NCBI GenBank assembly: GCA_038527215.1
Contig: JBCBGC010000009.1
Coordinates: 27,416-91,415, forward strand
DNA from: JAWPMV01 sp038527215
GTDB taxonomy: Bacteria > Bacteroidota > Bacteroidia > J057
Direction: 5' to 3'
Length of the DNA stretch: 64,000 bases
Positions 25,784 to 36,100 of this stretch are shown here, piece by piece; positions within the stretch are counted from its first letter, which is position 1; each line of letters starts with the position of its first letter. The notes beneath the pieces are model-generated. The model made no database searches and was not told the DNA's origin. It saw nothing but the letters and a program-made list of their open reading frames with translations. A program made the position numbers and the translations under genes.

Positions 25784-27253
25784 CTAAAGCTTGAAGCTGC
25801 GGATTTTTTCCCAACTAATCAAACCCCATAAGCGACTGATGGCCAGCAAGCTGATACCCGCTAAACCGCTGGTCACATACCAGGGAGTCGCCAGGGCGTA
25901 GAGGCCCCAAAAGGTGAGGAACATACCAAGACCTGCTACAGCCAGCCCCAACAAATTGAGGAAGGCAACAGAAACGGGCGCTTTGAAATGAATATAGAGA
26001 AGGTAGGCGAGGTCCATCGCGGTATAGCTGATCACCGTAGACCAGGCACAGGCGACTGCCCCGTATCGCGGGATCAGGAAAATATTCAGGATGACATTGA
26101 GCAGGATGCTGCCACTGACAATATAGTTGACAGGGCGGACATGGCCTGTTGAAGTGAGATAGGTGGAATAGATGGCAAAAATGCCGTTTAAGCCAGCAGC
26201 CAGGAAAATGGTCTTCAGACAAGTCAGGATGGTCGCCAGTTCTTCCGGACTACTTTGGTCAAAAGGAAATAGCAGGTATTCCCCATAGAACCATACGAAG
26301 CCCGCCACGAACAGCATAGGCAGGGCGGCGATGATTTGTCCAAAATGCAAGAGTCGCTCTTGTTCTTTGGGTTGGTACAGGAAAAAGGCAAAGCGGGCAA
26401 AAAAGATTGGCAGGATGGTCCAGAGGTACATATTGAAGGCATCCAGCCAACGATAGCCCGCTACATAATAGCCGTTTTCTTCGTCTCCGGCCATGCGTTC
26501 CAGCATCACCTGATCCACCTTATCGTGGATGGAGTAAAGGATGGTCATCATGAGAAAGGGGAAACTCTCTTTGACCAGTCTTTTCAGGAGTTTTTGGTCG
26601 ATCCGGGGGCGCAACCACCCGTAAAGGGAAGAAAAAATCACGTAGGCACTCACCACCACCAAACTGATGGTCATCAGATGGACGTACAAAAAGCGCTCTA
26701 CGCTCAGGGTGGTAAAAAACAGATAGGCTACAAAAACCAACAGGATCACCCGCTCAGCAATCGAGAATAAGCCATCCAATAAGAAGCGCTGACCGGCTTG
26801 AAAGCTGGAACGGAAAAATTGGAGAAACTGCAGCCCTGCCTGCGTAAGTGAAAGTAAGACCAGCCAATACAAGGCTTCCCCTCTGTAGCCCAGCAGATAC
26901 CCTATCCCGAACATGAGCACCGGGTAAAGAAACTGCGCCAGAATCTTGACGCTAAACAAGTTAGGGAAATAGGCTTTCAGGCGCGTGGGATCGCTGGCGA
27001 GGGTTTTTGCCGTAAAAGAATTTATGCCAATATCGGCCAGGGCCACCAGGAGAAAGGCTAGAGAAAACAAAGCAGAATACAAGCCCCAGTCTCCGTGCCC
27101 GATTTGATCCTGAATCTCCATCTCCACCAGCACCCACACAGGTTTGACCAGCATATTGAGCAGGACGATGAGGCTGATATTGGCGAATAAGTTCTTGATA
27201 AGCGGGAGTTTGCTGGCCGAAAATACCAAGAATGTCAACCAAAAACGGACCAT
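25784..27253 (-). CDS. polysaccharide flippase (Wzx/MATE-like)
   Basis: A 489-residue membrane protein with about 12-14 helices. I chose the ATG at 27253 (MVRFWLTFLVF). The 58 codons upstream read as Arg/Pro-rich non-coding sequence and cross the terminator of the preceding gene. The MOP-superfamily pattern is clear: LFANISLIVLLNMLVKPVWV, GLYSALFSLAFLLVALADIG (about 60-80), then SIHDKVDQVMLERMAGDEEN (about 255-275) with the typical 'D-x-x-M-L' helix. It would move lipid-linked glycans across the inner membrane, together with the co-transcribed glycosyltransferase. The C-terminal SWEKIRSFKL is followed closely by that gene. Confidence 0.87.
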   Translation of the reverse strand: MVRFWLTFLVFSASKLPLIKNLFANISLIVLLNMLVKPVWVLVEMEIQDQIGHGDWGLYSALFSLAFLLVALADIGINSFTAKTLASDPTRLKAYFPNLFSVKILAQFLYPVLMFGIGYLLGYRGEALYWLVLLSLTQAGLQFLQFFRSSFQAGQRFLLDGLFSIAERVILLVFVAYLFFTTLSVERFLYVHLMTISLVVVSAYVIFSSLYGWLRPRIDQKLLKRLVKESFPFLMMTILYSIHDKVDQVMLERMAGDEENGYYVAGYRWLDAFNMYLWTILPIFFARFAFFLYQPKEQERLLHFGQIIAALPMLFVAGFVWFYGEYLLFPFDQSSPEELATILTCLKTIFLAAGLNGIFAIYSTYLTSTGHVRPVNYIVSGSILLNVILNIFLIPRYGAVACAWSTVISYTAMDLAYLLYIHFKAPVSVAFLNLLGLAVAGLGMFLTFWGLYALATPWYVTSGLAGISLLAISRLWGLISWEKIRSFKL

Positions 27254-27299
27254 TTTCCAGTATCCTGGGAAATATCCGGGAGATTTTGAGAAGCGGCAG

Positions 27300-27343
27300 A
27301 AAAAAGGCGCTATCCGGGGAGCAAAACCCGCATAGCGCCTTCT
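27300..27343 (-). terminator. rho-independent terminator after the outer-membrane barrel gene
   Basis: On the minus strand AAGGCGCTAT and ATAGCGCCTT form a 10-bp stem around an 18-nt loop and are followed by six T (27305-27300). It lies about 20 nt past the stop at 27361 and upstream of the flippase start. Confidence 0.75.
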
Positions 27344-27360
27344 GTCTTTATGATGGCAAC

Positions 27361-28464
27361 TTAAAAGGCGTATCCGAAATGGATTTGGCCACGAGGAAAG
27401 GCAGCCTCCCGGAGGTTCAAGGCCCACAAATCATTAAGAACACTGCCCAGGTCTGCCCGGAAAACAAAGCCGCGCTTGCCCCGGTATTCATAGCCGATAT
27501 TGGCACCGGGTTGAAGATTGAAAAGCTCCGATACAAAGACCTCTCCCAGTATATAATGGCCGTTTCGTCCCCATTTCAAGTTATAGGCCAAGCCCGGATA
27601 AGGCCCCCAACCATAATACTGGTCCACGAATACGCGCGCCGATTGCTTTAGCTTACCATCGTATAATAAGCGCTCATAAGAAAGAGAAACAGGCCAGCCT
27701 ATTCCCACCATGAGGGTGTTTTTTCGGGAGGATTTTTGAGGCTTCCTGGGCTTTCCCTGGAGGCGGGCACTGATGCCAGCATTCAGGCTGGTGTAGCGGT
27801 AGTTTCGCGGAGACTCGGGCCGCACCTTGCCAAACCCATAGATGCCCTGCCCGGATACCCGGAGGCTGATCTGATCGTTCATGGGAACCCGCACATCCAG
27901 TCCCAGGCCTACGCCGGGAAGGTAGGTGCGGTAGAAAAAACTTTCGCCAGGGCTTCTTTGATCGCCGTAGAGATGCGTTGAAAATCCTGTGCCTCTAAAC
28001 AGCATTCCTTCTAGGCTCAGCCGGGCATCTATTTCCAGAAATTTTTCTCGAAGCAGGGGCGCTCCAAGGTATACGCCCAGGAACTTGTCCCGAATATAAT
28101 CCCACTGTTCGGTACGCTGGTAGGGCACATGGGTCGCTGCTGCATCATCCAGAAAGGTCCCTTCCAACTCCGGGTCCCCATAAAAGAGTTGACGTTGGAA
28201 GACATGTGCGTGGTATTGGAAACCCAGCTGCAAGCCCGGTTTGAGATCGTATCCAACTTTCAGGTGGAACTCAGGGCTGGGGATCTGCAAACTCACTTCA
28301 ACTGGTTGCGGATAGTTCAGGTATTCCCCATGGGTGTGGTTCCATAAGCTAAGCCCAAAATCTACAGAGAGTCGGTCTTTGACTTTTGATTGGGAAAAAA
28401 GCGTAGTGGACAAAAGGGTACAGAGGAGCATTCCTAGCCCCAGGCGTGTGCATAATGATTTCAT
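27361..28464 (-). CDS. secreted outer-membrane beta-barrel-like protein, unknown function
   Basis: A 367-residue protein with a Sec signal (MKSLCTRLGLGMLLCTLLSTTLFSQ, cleavage about 25). The remainder alternates polar and hydrophobic residues with many Tyr, Gly and aromatic girdle positions (LKPGLQLGFQYHAHV, FSTHLYGDQ, YPGLAYNLKWGRNGHYIL) and ends in FGYAF, an aromatic C-terminus expected of a barrel. A membrane barrel or receptor is the best guess. It has no distinct family signature that I recognise. A strong terminator follows, so it is monocistronic. Confidence 0.65.
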   Translation of the reverse strand: MKSLCTRLGLGMLLCTLLSTTLFSQSKVKDRLSVDFGLSLWNHTHGEYLNYPQPVEVSLQIPSPEFHLKVGYDLKPGLQLGFQYHAHVFQRQLFYGDPELEGTFLDDAAATHVPYQRTEQWDYIRDKFLGVYLGAPLLREKFLEIDARLSLEGMLFRGTGFSTHLYGDQRSPGESFFYRTYLPGVGLGLDVRVPMNDQISLRVSGQGIYGFGKVRPESPRNYRYTSLNAGISARLQGKPRKPQKSSRKNTLMVGIGWPVSLSYERLLYDGKLKQSARVFVDQYYGWGPYPGLAYNLKWGRNGHYILGEVFVSELFNLQPGANIGYEYRGKRGFVFRADLGSVLNDLWALNLREAAFPRGQIHFGYAF

Positions 28465-28558
28465 AGTTGTGATAAGGTTGTTCTAGAAAAAATGGAAGGC
28501 TAATCAAAAATAAAGAAGCCCAGGCTGAAGCAATGGGAAAGATTAGGGCGTCGAACTA

Positions 28559-28786
28559 CTAGATGGGATATTTCCTTATTATTTCAGCCACTTCAGTTTT
28601 GAGCGACGATTTTTGCCAGAAATAGCGGGCATATTTCCAGAATCCGGATTTTTTGCCAAAATATCCCTTCAGATAACAGAGGGCTTTGAATTCGATTTGT
28701 GGACGTGGGCCTACCTGGAAGGCTAGAGGATGATTTCTATCTTCGAAAATAATATCCTGGAAATGTTGCCTACAGGAGAAAAACTT
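28559..28786 (-). pseudogene. possible remnant of a protein C-terminus (no start codon)
   Basis: The minus strand holds 75 open codons ending at a TAG at 28561-28559. The translation looks like real protein: HFQDIIFEDRNHPLAFQ, then RPQIEFKALCYLKGYFGKK, then FWKYARYFWQKSSL. However, it is preceded by an in-frame TAG (28789-28787) and has no ATG. It could be the 3' stub of a decayed gene, or chance. The rest of the 470-bp gap (28465-28934) shows an AT-type inverted repeat GGCATTTTT/AAAAATGCC around 28866-28888, but no gene. Confidence 0.35.
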
Positions 28787-28934
28787 CTATTTTTGAAATG
28801 TCCCTAGGTTAGTAAGGTCAGATGTAACGCGGCCATTTCTTTTTGATGGAGAGAGATGGCTGGCCGGGCATTTTTTTATGAAAAATGCCTGAGGTGCTTT
28901 GTCGGTTTTATGTTGATTCTCAAACCCGAACCCC

Positions 28935-30128
28935 ATGTGTATTGCCTTCTTTCGTCAGTTGATCATCTTAGGGACCCTCAGTTGCTTTCTCGGAAGCCCT
29001 CTTCTGGCCCAGGATCCTATCTTCAACCAGTATTATCATTACAAACTATACCTTAATCCGGCTTTTACGGGCTTTGATCCAGGGATCAATCTCCATACGG
29101 GATTGCGTAGCCAGTGGCATAAGGTCGCTGATAACAACGGGCAATTTTTGTCCAAATACATGGGGCTAAGTGCAGAGTTACCCAAGTTGCGGGTAGGGAT
29201 TGGGTTTTACTACCTGGATAATCTGGAAGGAGAAGGGGGGGTAAACTGGCCTGCCATTACCCCGGCGCCTGGAGGAGGTCTGTTGCGGCTGCGTCGTTAT
29301 GCCTTCAGCTTTGCCTGGCACAACTGGCCTTGTCGCATGGATAAACGCTTTAATTTTGCCCTGGGCATGAGTGGGGGCTTTAACCGCTACACCCAGGATT
29401 GGGCAGGCCTGGTATTCAGCGATCAGTTGGATGCGATTCGGGGAAAAGTCCGGGATACCAAGCTGGACTTACCTTCCAATCTGCAACAGTCCAATTTCTT
29501 CTATCATCTTTCTGCCGGGGGCTTGATGCAATGGCAAACGCGCCACCGCCTGTTGCGGACGGGACTGGCTGTGCACAATATTACCCCGCAAAACAGCTCT
29601 ATCCTCGGCGGCAATGCACCCTTGCCGCTCCGCTTTACCTTTCACTCCACCGCTATCCTGGACGATGTGTTTGGATCTACCCGGCGGGGCCTGATGCAGT
29701 TGATTCCGTTGGTCAAAGTCGATATTCAACGAGCCGCCCGCGCCCAAAATGCCTTTTCTCATCAGTCGGTGCAGATAGGCAGTGTCATCAAAGCTGGAAC
29801 CGAAAATCGCTTTCACACGGGGCTTTTTATCCATACGAATCGCTTGCTGTCTACCGACTTTGATCCCTTTCAGGTCGTCAACCAAACCAATCGAAACATC
29901 CAATCCCTGGTCATCTCCTTTGGCTATGATCATGTGGCAGGTGGAGGCGGGGGCAATAATGTGCCTTCTGTATGGGGATTTACGGCTAGCTGGAGTCATG
30001 ACTTTCTGGGCGCGACGGGCCTTGGAGACATTTTTGAATTCGGCCTACAGTTTGGCTTGCCCCCGGTTTCTTTGCTGGGACAAGGCTGTGGGAGCTGTCC
30101 TGCCAATAAACTTGATCGGAGATTTTAA
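28935..30128 (+). CDS. PorP/SprF family type IX secretion outer-membrane protein
   Basis: A 397-residue protein with a Sec signal ending SPLLAQ and then DPIFNQYYHYKLYLNPAFTGF (about 27-47), the hallmark opening of PorP/SprF proteins. GLRSQWHKV follows, and a series of beta-barrel-like strands to the end. SprF is needed for surface localisation of the SprB adhesin in Flavobacterium, and its homologues are encoded next to large T9SS cargo. Here the stop overlaps the start of a 2144-residue PKD protein by one base (TAATG), so the two are translationally coupled and probably act as a cargo/partner pair. Confidence 0.93.
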   Translation: MCIAFFRQLIILGTLSCFLGSPLLAQDPIFNQYYHYKLYLNPAFTGFDPGINLHTGLRSQWHKVADNNGQFLSKYMGLSAELPKLRVGIGFYYLDNLEGEGGVNWPAITPAPGGGLLRLRRYAFSFAWHNWPCRMDKRFNFALGMSGGFNRYTQDWAGLVFSDQLDAIRGKVRDTKLDLPSNLQQSNFFYHLSAGGLMQWQTRHRLLRTGLAVHNITPQNSSILGGNAPLPLRFTFHSTAILDDVFGSTRRGLMQLIPLVKVDIQRAARAQNAFSHQSVQIGSVIKAGTENRFHTGLFIHTNRLLSTDFDPFQVVNQTNRNIQSLVISFGYDHVAGGGGGNNVPSVWGFTASWSHDFLGATGLGDIFEFGLQFGLPPVSLLGQGCGSCPANKLDRRF

Positions 30129-33100
30129 TGGATTTCAAGCACATTCCAATGAACATTTTTTTACCAAAGACCTGCTGGAAGCTGGGAGTCCTTTTTCTGA
30201 TCGGGGGATTATTTTTCGGACAAAAACTGCAGGCGCAGTGTAGTGCCTCTGCTGCTTTCACCGTGCAGCAACCTGATTCCTGTGCGCAACAAGCCGTAAC
30301 ATTTACGGCCAATGACCCCAATGCCACCAGCTATAGCTGGTCGATCACTGGAGCGGGCGGAGCCAGTACTGGCACCGGACCCAGCATTACCCGAAGTTTT
30401 CCCGCCCTCAATGTCGCCTATAACATGACCGTTCAGCTGACCGTAACCGGGATCGACACTGCCGGGGCGGTTTGTACGGTTACCTCCTCTCAGGTGGTAC
30501 CCGTCAAGGCCACTCCGCTGGTGGTGGTGATCGACAATAGCTTTACCCCTTTTGATGGGTGTACCATTGACTCTACGGTCACTTCCTACACGGCTACCTA
30601 CACCGTCCAACTCCCGGCTACAGGCCCCTATACCTGGAATTTTGGGGATGGTTCGGCTCCCATTACCAGTCCGGCAAATTCCCAAACCCACACCTACAAT
30701 GGCTACGGAAATTATTTTCTGACGGTCTCGGCTAGTAACGGGACCTGTACCGGACGCTTTGAACAGCCCATTTATTTCCAACTGCCTCCTATCGCCAACA
30801 TGAACCTGGTGGGCGGATTTAATATCTGTGAGGATCAGACCATACAGGTAGAAAACAATACCGATACCACCAACCGCAAGGTGGACCGTTACATTTGGGA
30901 TTGGGGGAATGGAGATAGAGACACGGTTTTTGATAAAAATGCCATTTTCTACGTCTACTCCTATACCGACGAGGCGGTCTGTGATTCACAGCTGAACCTC
31001 CAGGGAAAATTTACAGAGGAGGTGCGCCTCATCGTGCAAAATGGCTGTGGAGAGCACTATAATGCTTCTCCGGTTTACGTGGATCCTTTACCTCGGGCCG
31101 AGATCAATGGGCCAGACCTGGGGTGTGAGAATAGTTTGCTTACGTTTACCAATGAATCCTGTCCGGATGTCAATGTGCTGTATACCTGGGATTTTGGGGA
31201 TGGCTCCCCTCAGATTGGGCCGCTGAACACCAAGCTGTCCATGTCGCATGCCTTTGCCAACCCTGGCACCTATGATGTGATGCTGATTGCTTGTAAACCT
31301 GCGTGCAACGCCTGTGATACGGCGATTCAGACGGTTACCATCCTGGAACCGCCTACGGCTTTATTTGATGCCATCCCAGATACGGGTTGTGCGCCCCTGG
31401 TGGTCGATGTGGTTAACCAGTCGAGCCCGACCTTTGCGGCCAGCTATACCTGGACGGTTTTACCGAACAATGGCGTGAGTTATCTGGATAGTACCGATAA
31501 TAATTCCTTTCAGCCTCGCTTTCAGTTTGCGGATTCCGGGGTTTTTATCATCCGACTTCGGGTAGACAATATTTGTGGCTTTGATACCGATGAGGATACC
31601 ATCCTGGTCGCCTCCCCTCCGGAGGTTACCCTGGCCCCGGTGCCGGATACCTGCGGCTTCTTGGATTACGTGCCAGTGGTGAGCTATAATGACAATGGCA
31701 ATCCCATCAGCTCCTATACCTGGACTTTTTCTAATGCCACACCTGCCACTTCCAATCTGCCCTTTCCCACCGGACCCTTTACCTTTTTACCGGACACTCA
31801 ACATACCGTCACTATTACGGTAGAAAACCTTTGCGGGCCCACTTCGGCCAGTATCACCTTTGCGGTGGATACCCCTTTGTCGGTCATTGATGCAGGTGCG
31901 GATTTTTCCCTCTGTCTCAATGAGGATACTACCTTGACGGGCTTTCCTATAGGCGTGGGAAGTTGGAGTGGATCTTCTTTCATCGACCCTAATGGCTTGT
32001 TCGAGCCGCAGGTAGCGGGTACTTATGAGCTGATTTATAGTTCGGGGACCGGCGCTTGCCGGGTGGCTGATACCATCATTGTGGTGGTCAATCCTTTTCC
32101 TACGGTTGATATCCTTACCGCTGATCAGGAGGTCTGTGTAGGAGACTCCTCGATTAGCATCTTAACCAATTTAAGCGGAGGCATCTGGAACTTTCCCCTG
32201 GATTCAGGCGATGTGTTTACCCCCCTGAGCCCTTTGGATACCATGCTGGTGTACACCTTTACGGACTCCCTGGGATGTGCGAATGCAGATTCAATCAATA
32301 TCCGGGTGCGGGAGCTGCCGACGGTTACTACGACAGATACTACCTTCTGCCAGGGCAACGGGGTGCAGACCTTGCAGGGTTTTAGTCCTACCTCTGCCGG
32401 AACGGTGAACTGGGTTGGATATGGCATCCAAAATTCAAGTTTGCCCAACTATGTCCCTGACAGTATCGGCACCTTCCCCGTGGTATACACCTTTACTGAT
32501 CCCTTTGGCTGTACGGCTGCGGATACCATGTTGGTCACAGTTGTGGCGGGCAGTCCACCAGATGCCGGACCGGATACCTCCCTTTGTCGCAATGAGCAGT
32601 TCGTGGTTCTGAATCAGGCCAATCCTACCACCGGAACCTGGTCTGTAGGAGCTATTGTCCTGCCTAATGATACGGTGTTTTTTGCGGGGCTGCCTGGCGG
32701 ACCGAATGAAGTGATCTATACCACCGGAGCAGGCTCATGCCTGAGCCGGGATACCCTTTTCGTAGATATCCGAGACACCCTGCAAATCAATGCCGGCCCG
32801 GATACCCTGATTTGTGAAGATGCGCCGCTGCTAAGCTTTGCACCTAATCCAGCCCAGGCTTACTGGACCGATGGACTGGGCTTTGTTTCTCTGGCAACGG
32901 GGCAGTATCAGCCCGGCAATATCACCCCGGGCACTACCGATACCTTGCGGTTGGAAGGCGATCTGAACGGCTGTATCAGTCGGGATGTACGGCTGGTTAC
33001 GGTGGATTCCCTGCCTGTGATTGATTTTGGGGTGCCAGATACGGCTTGTGTACTGGTCAGTGTCAACTTCCTGGATTCCACCAGCTATGTGAATACCTAT

Positions 33101-36100
33101 GCCTGGGACTTTGGGGATGGAAATAACTCAGCCTTACCCAATCCCGTGCACGCCTACCAAAACAGTGGAGATTATATCATTACTCTGACGGGCACCAATC
33201 CCAACGGCTGCCAGGATTTTCTCACCAAAGACATTCATATCACAGAAGCGCCTTTGGTAGATTTTGGCAAAAGTGCTAATAGTGGGTGTGCCCCTTTGAC
33301 GCTGAATTTCAATGATCTTAGTCTGCCTCGGGGCGGAAGCTATACCTGGATCATGGGCAATGGGGATACCTTATATGGCCCTAATCCTGGTCCGATAACC
33401 TACCAGCAGGGAACGGATGATACGACCTATTATATCCGCCTGATCATTCAGAATAGCTGCTCCACAGTGGAGAAAATAGACAGTGTGGTAGTCTTCCCTC
33501 AGCCTCAGGTGGTGGTTGGGACGGATTTCAGCGAAGGTTGCTCTCCTTTATTGATCAGCTTCGCCAATCTCACCGTCGGCAATCCCGATAACTTTAGTTG
33601 GGATCTGGGGCAAGGAGGCGCTTTGGTTACCGATTCCATCCCTGCGCCCCGTTACTATGTAACCGACAGCCTGGACTCTGTGTACACCATCTACCTCACA
33701 GCTACCAACAGTTGTGGCTCAGATATAGATTCGGTAGATATCCTGGTTCATCCCAATAACCTGGACCCCATTTTCAACACCTCCAATACCCAGGGCTGTA
33801 TGCCCTTTACCGTGCAGTTTACCAATCTCTCCGGAGCCAGCATTGTGAGTTGGGATTACGGCGATAACAGTGGTAATGCCGATGTCGGCATCATGGCCCC
33901 GAATCATACCTTCACGGATTCGGGCACCTATCTGGTGCGTATGTTCGTGGACAATGGTTGCAGCAAGGATACAGGTGAGGTGCTGATCACGGTACACCCG
34001 CAGGAGCCCGCGGTATTTGTCGCTTCAGATCCGGTCTGTCTGGGAGATACCCTTTCATTTCAGCCGACTGGCGGTGGCAATGTCAACGGATATCTGTGGC
34101 ACTTCGGAGATGGAGACAGCTCTACAGCGACCTTGGCTCAGCATGTCTATCAGGCTCCCGGCACCTATCAGGTAAGCCTGACCAGCTTTAGTCAGTCCTT
34201 CCAGTGCCCCAACCAATGGGATACGGTGGTTACGGTATATGCCCTGCCACCCGCAAGCCTGAATCTGGATACCACCGCTGGTTGTCAGCCGCTTAGCTTA
34301 CAGCTGAGCAATGGACCGACTGGTCTGACCTATTGGTATGACTTTGGCAATGGCGATACTTCGACCGTTTTAAATCCGGCTTATACCTATGCAGATTCGG
34401 GAGATTTTGTGCTACAACTTACTACGCAGGACGGCAATGGCTGCCGGGCAGATACAGCGGTAAATATTCGGGTACATCCCTTACCGATGAGTGATTTTGT
34501 TCCGGATCAAGATAGCTTGTGTGGTCCCGGTCCGGTAGCTTTTACCCAAGGGAGTACCCTGGCCACTCGCTATCACTGGGATTTTGGTACGGGCAATGCG
34601 GCCGATACTTCTGCTTTGCTTAATCCGATTTTTCCCTATCAAAATCCCGGAAGCTATCAGGTCAGCCTGACCAATACTACTGTGTTTGGTTGTCAGGACT
34701 CAGTGGAAAAAAGGGTGGTGGTTCTCCCCGCTTCCCAGGCCGCCTTGCAGGCAGATACGGTTCAGGGGTGTCAACCGCTGACGGTAAGTTTTTCTCATCA
34801 AGCCAGTGGATTTGGCAGGCTTAGATGGGACTTTGGAGACGGTTCTGCAGGCTTTGTTGGGCCGTCGCCCCCGCCCCATACCTTCTTTGGAGGAGATACT
34901 ACTTATACCGTACGCCTCCTGGCGGATACTGCGGGACTATGTCTGGATTCGGCTAGCCTGGAGATTCGGCTGGCTACGCCTCCCCGGGCCGCCTTCCTGC
35001 CAGATGATCATCAGGCCTGTGGAAGCGATACCGTGCTTTTTACCAATCAGTCCACTTCCGCGGTGCTCCCTCTTAGCTATGTCTGGGACTTTGGTGCTCC
35101 AGGTCAGTCTTTTCAGGCGAATCCCCCGGCAGTGGTATTCCCACAAGCTGACATTTATCCCGTAAGCCTGATCGCGACCAATAGCTTCGGCTGTGCAGAT
35201 ACCGCGGCAGAGGTGGTACGCATCCATCCCGAACCCGAGGCGGATTTTGCCCTGTCAGATTCCCTGATTTGTCCTTCTACCTTGATTCAGTTTACCAACC
35301 TTTCCAGCAACTATTCTGGCGCACGCTGGGAATTTGGGGATGGGGCTTTTTCCTTTGCAGATAGTCCTGATCATGTGTATGGCCTGCAGGATACGGAAGT
35401 CATGGTTAGCCTGGTGGTGGATACGGCAGGTTTTTGTTTTGATTCGGTAGAAAAAAGGCTGCAGATCGCGAGTTTTCCAGTAGCTGATTTCAGCTTTAGT
35501 CCGGACAGCTTTTGTGGGGCTGCGGATGTCAATTTTGTCAATCTATCTACTACCCTGGCCCGACCGATCTCCTATCAGTGGACCTTTGGCAATGGCCTTT
35601 CCAGTAATGTGGCGGATCCCCAAACCGCCTATACCGTAGACGATACGCTGATCCAATTCCCGGTCCGGCTCATTACCACCAATACCTTCGGGTGTGCAGA
35701 TACGGCAAACCAGTGGGTAACGGGTTTCCCACAGCCCTTGGCTGCTTTTCAACCGCTTCCTGACAGTGGATGTAGCGAACTTGTGGTGAATTTTGTCAAC
35801 CTCTCCGAAAACTATACCCATAGTCTGTGGAATTTTGGGAATGGTTTGTTCAGTGATGATGCTTTTCCTACTACTATTTATCCGACCGGCGTATTCGATG
35901 TGGAACTGGTGGTGAGCTACGAAAATGTCTGCTTTGATCGCTTGCGGGTGGAGGATCAGATTGTGGTAAAACAAAGCGCCATTGCCGCCTTTACTTTCGA
36001 TAATGCCTCGTTCCAACCTCGGGATGGCACAGTGATTTTTTCCAACCAATCCCAATTTGCGGATCGCTTCCGCTGGTTCTTTGGAGATGGGGTGAGTTCG

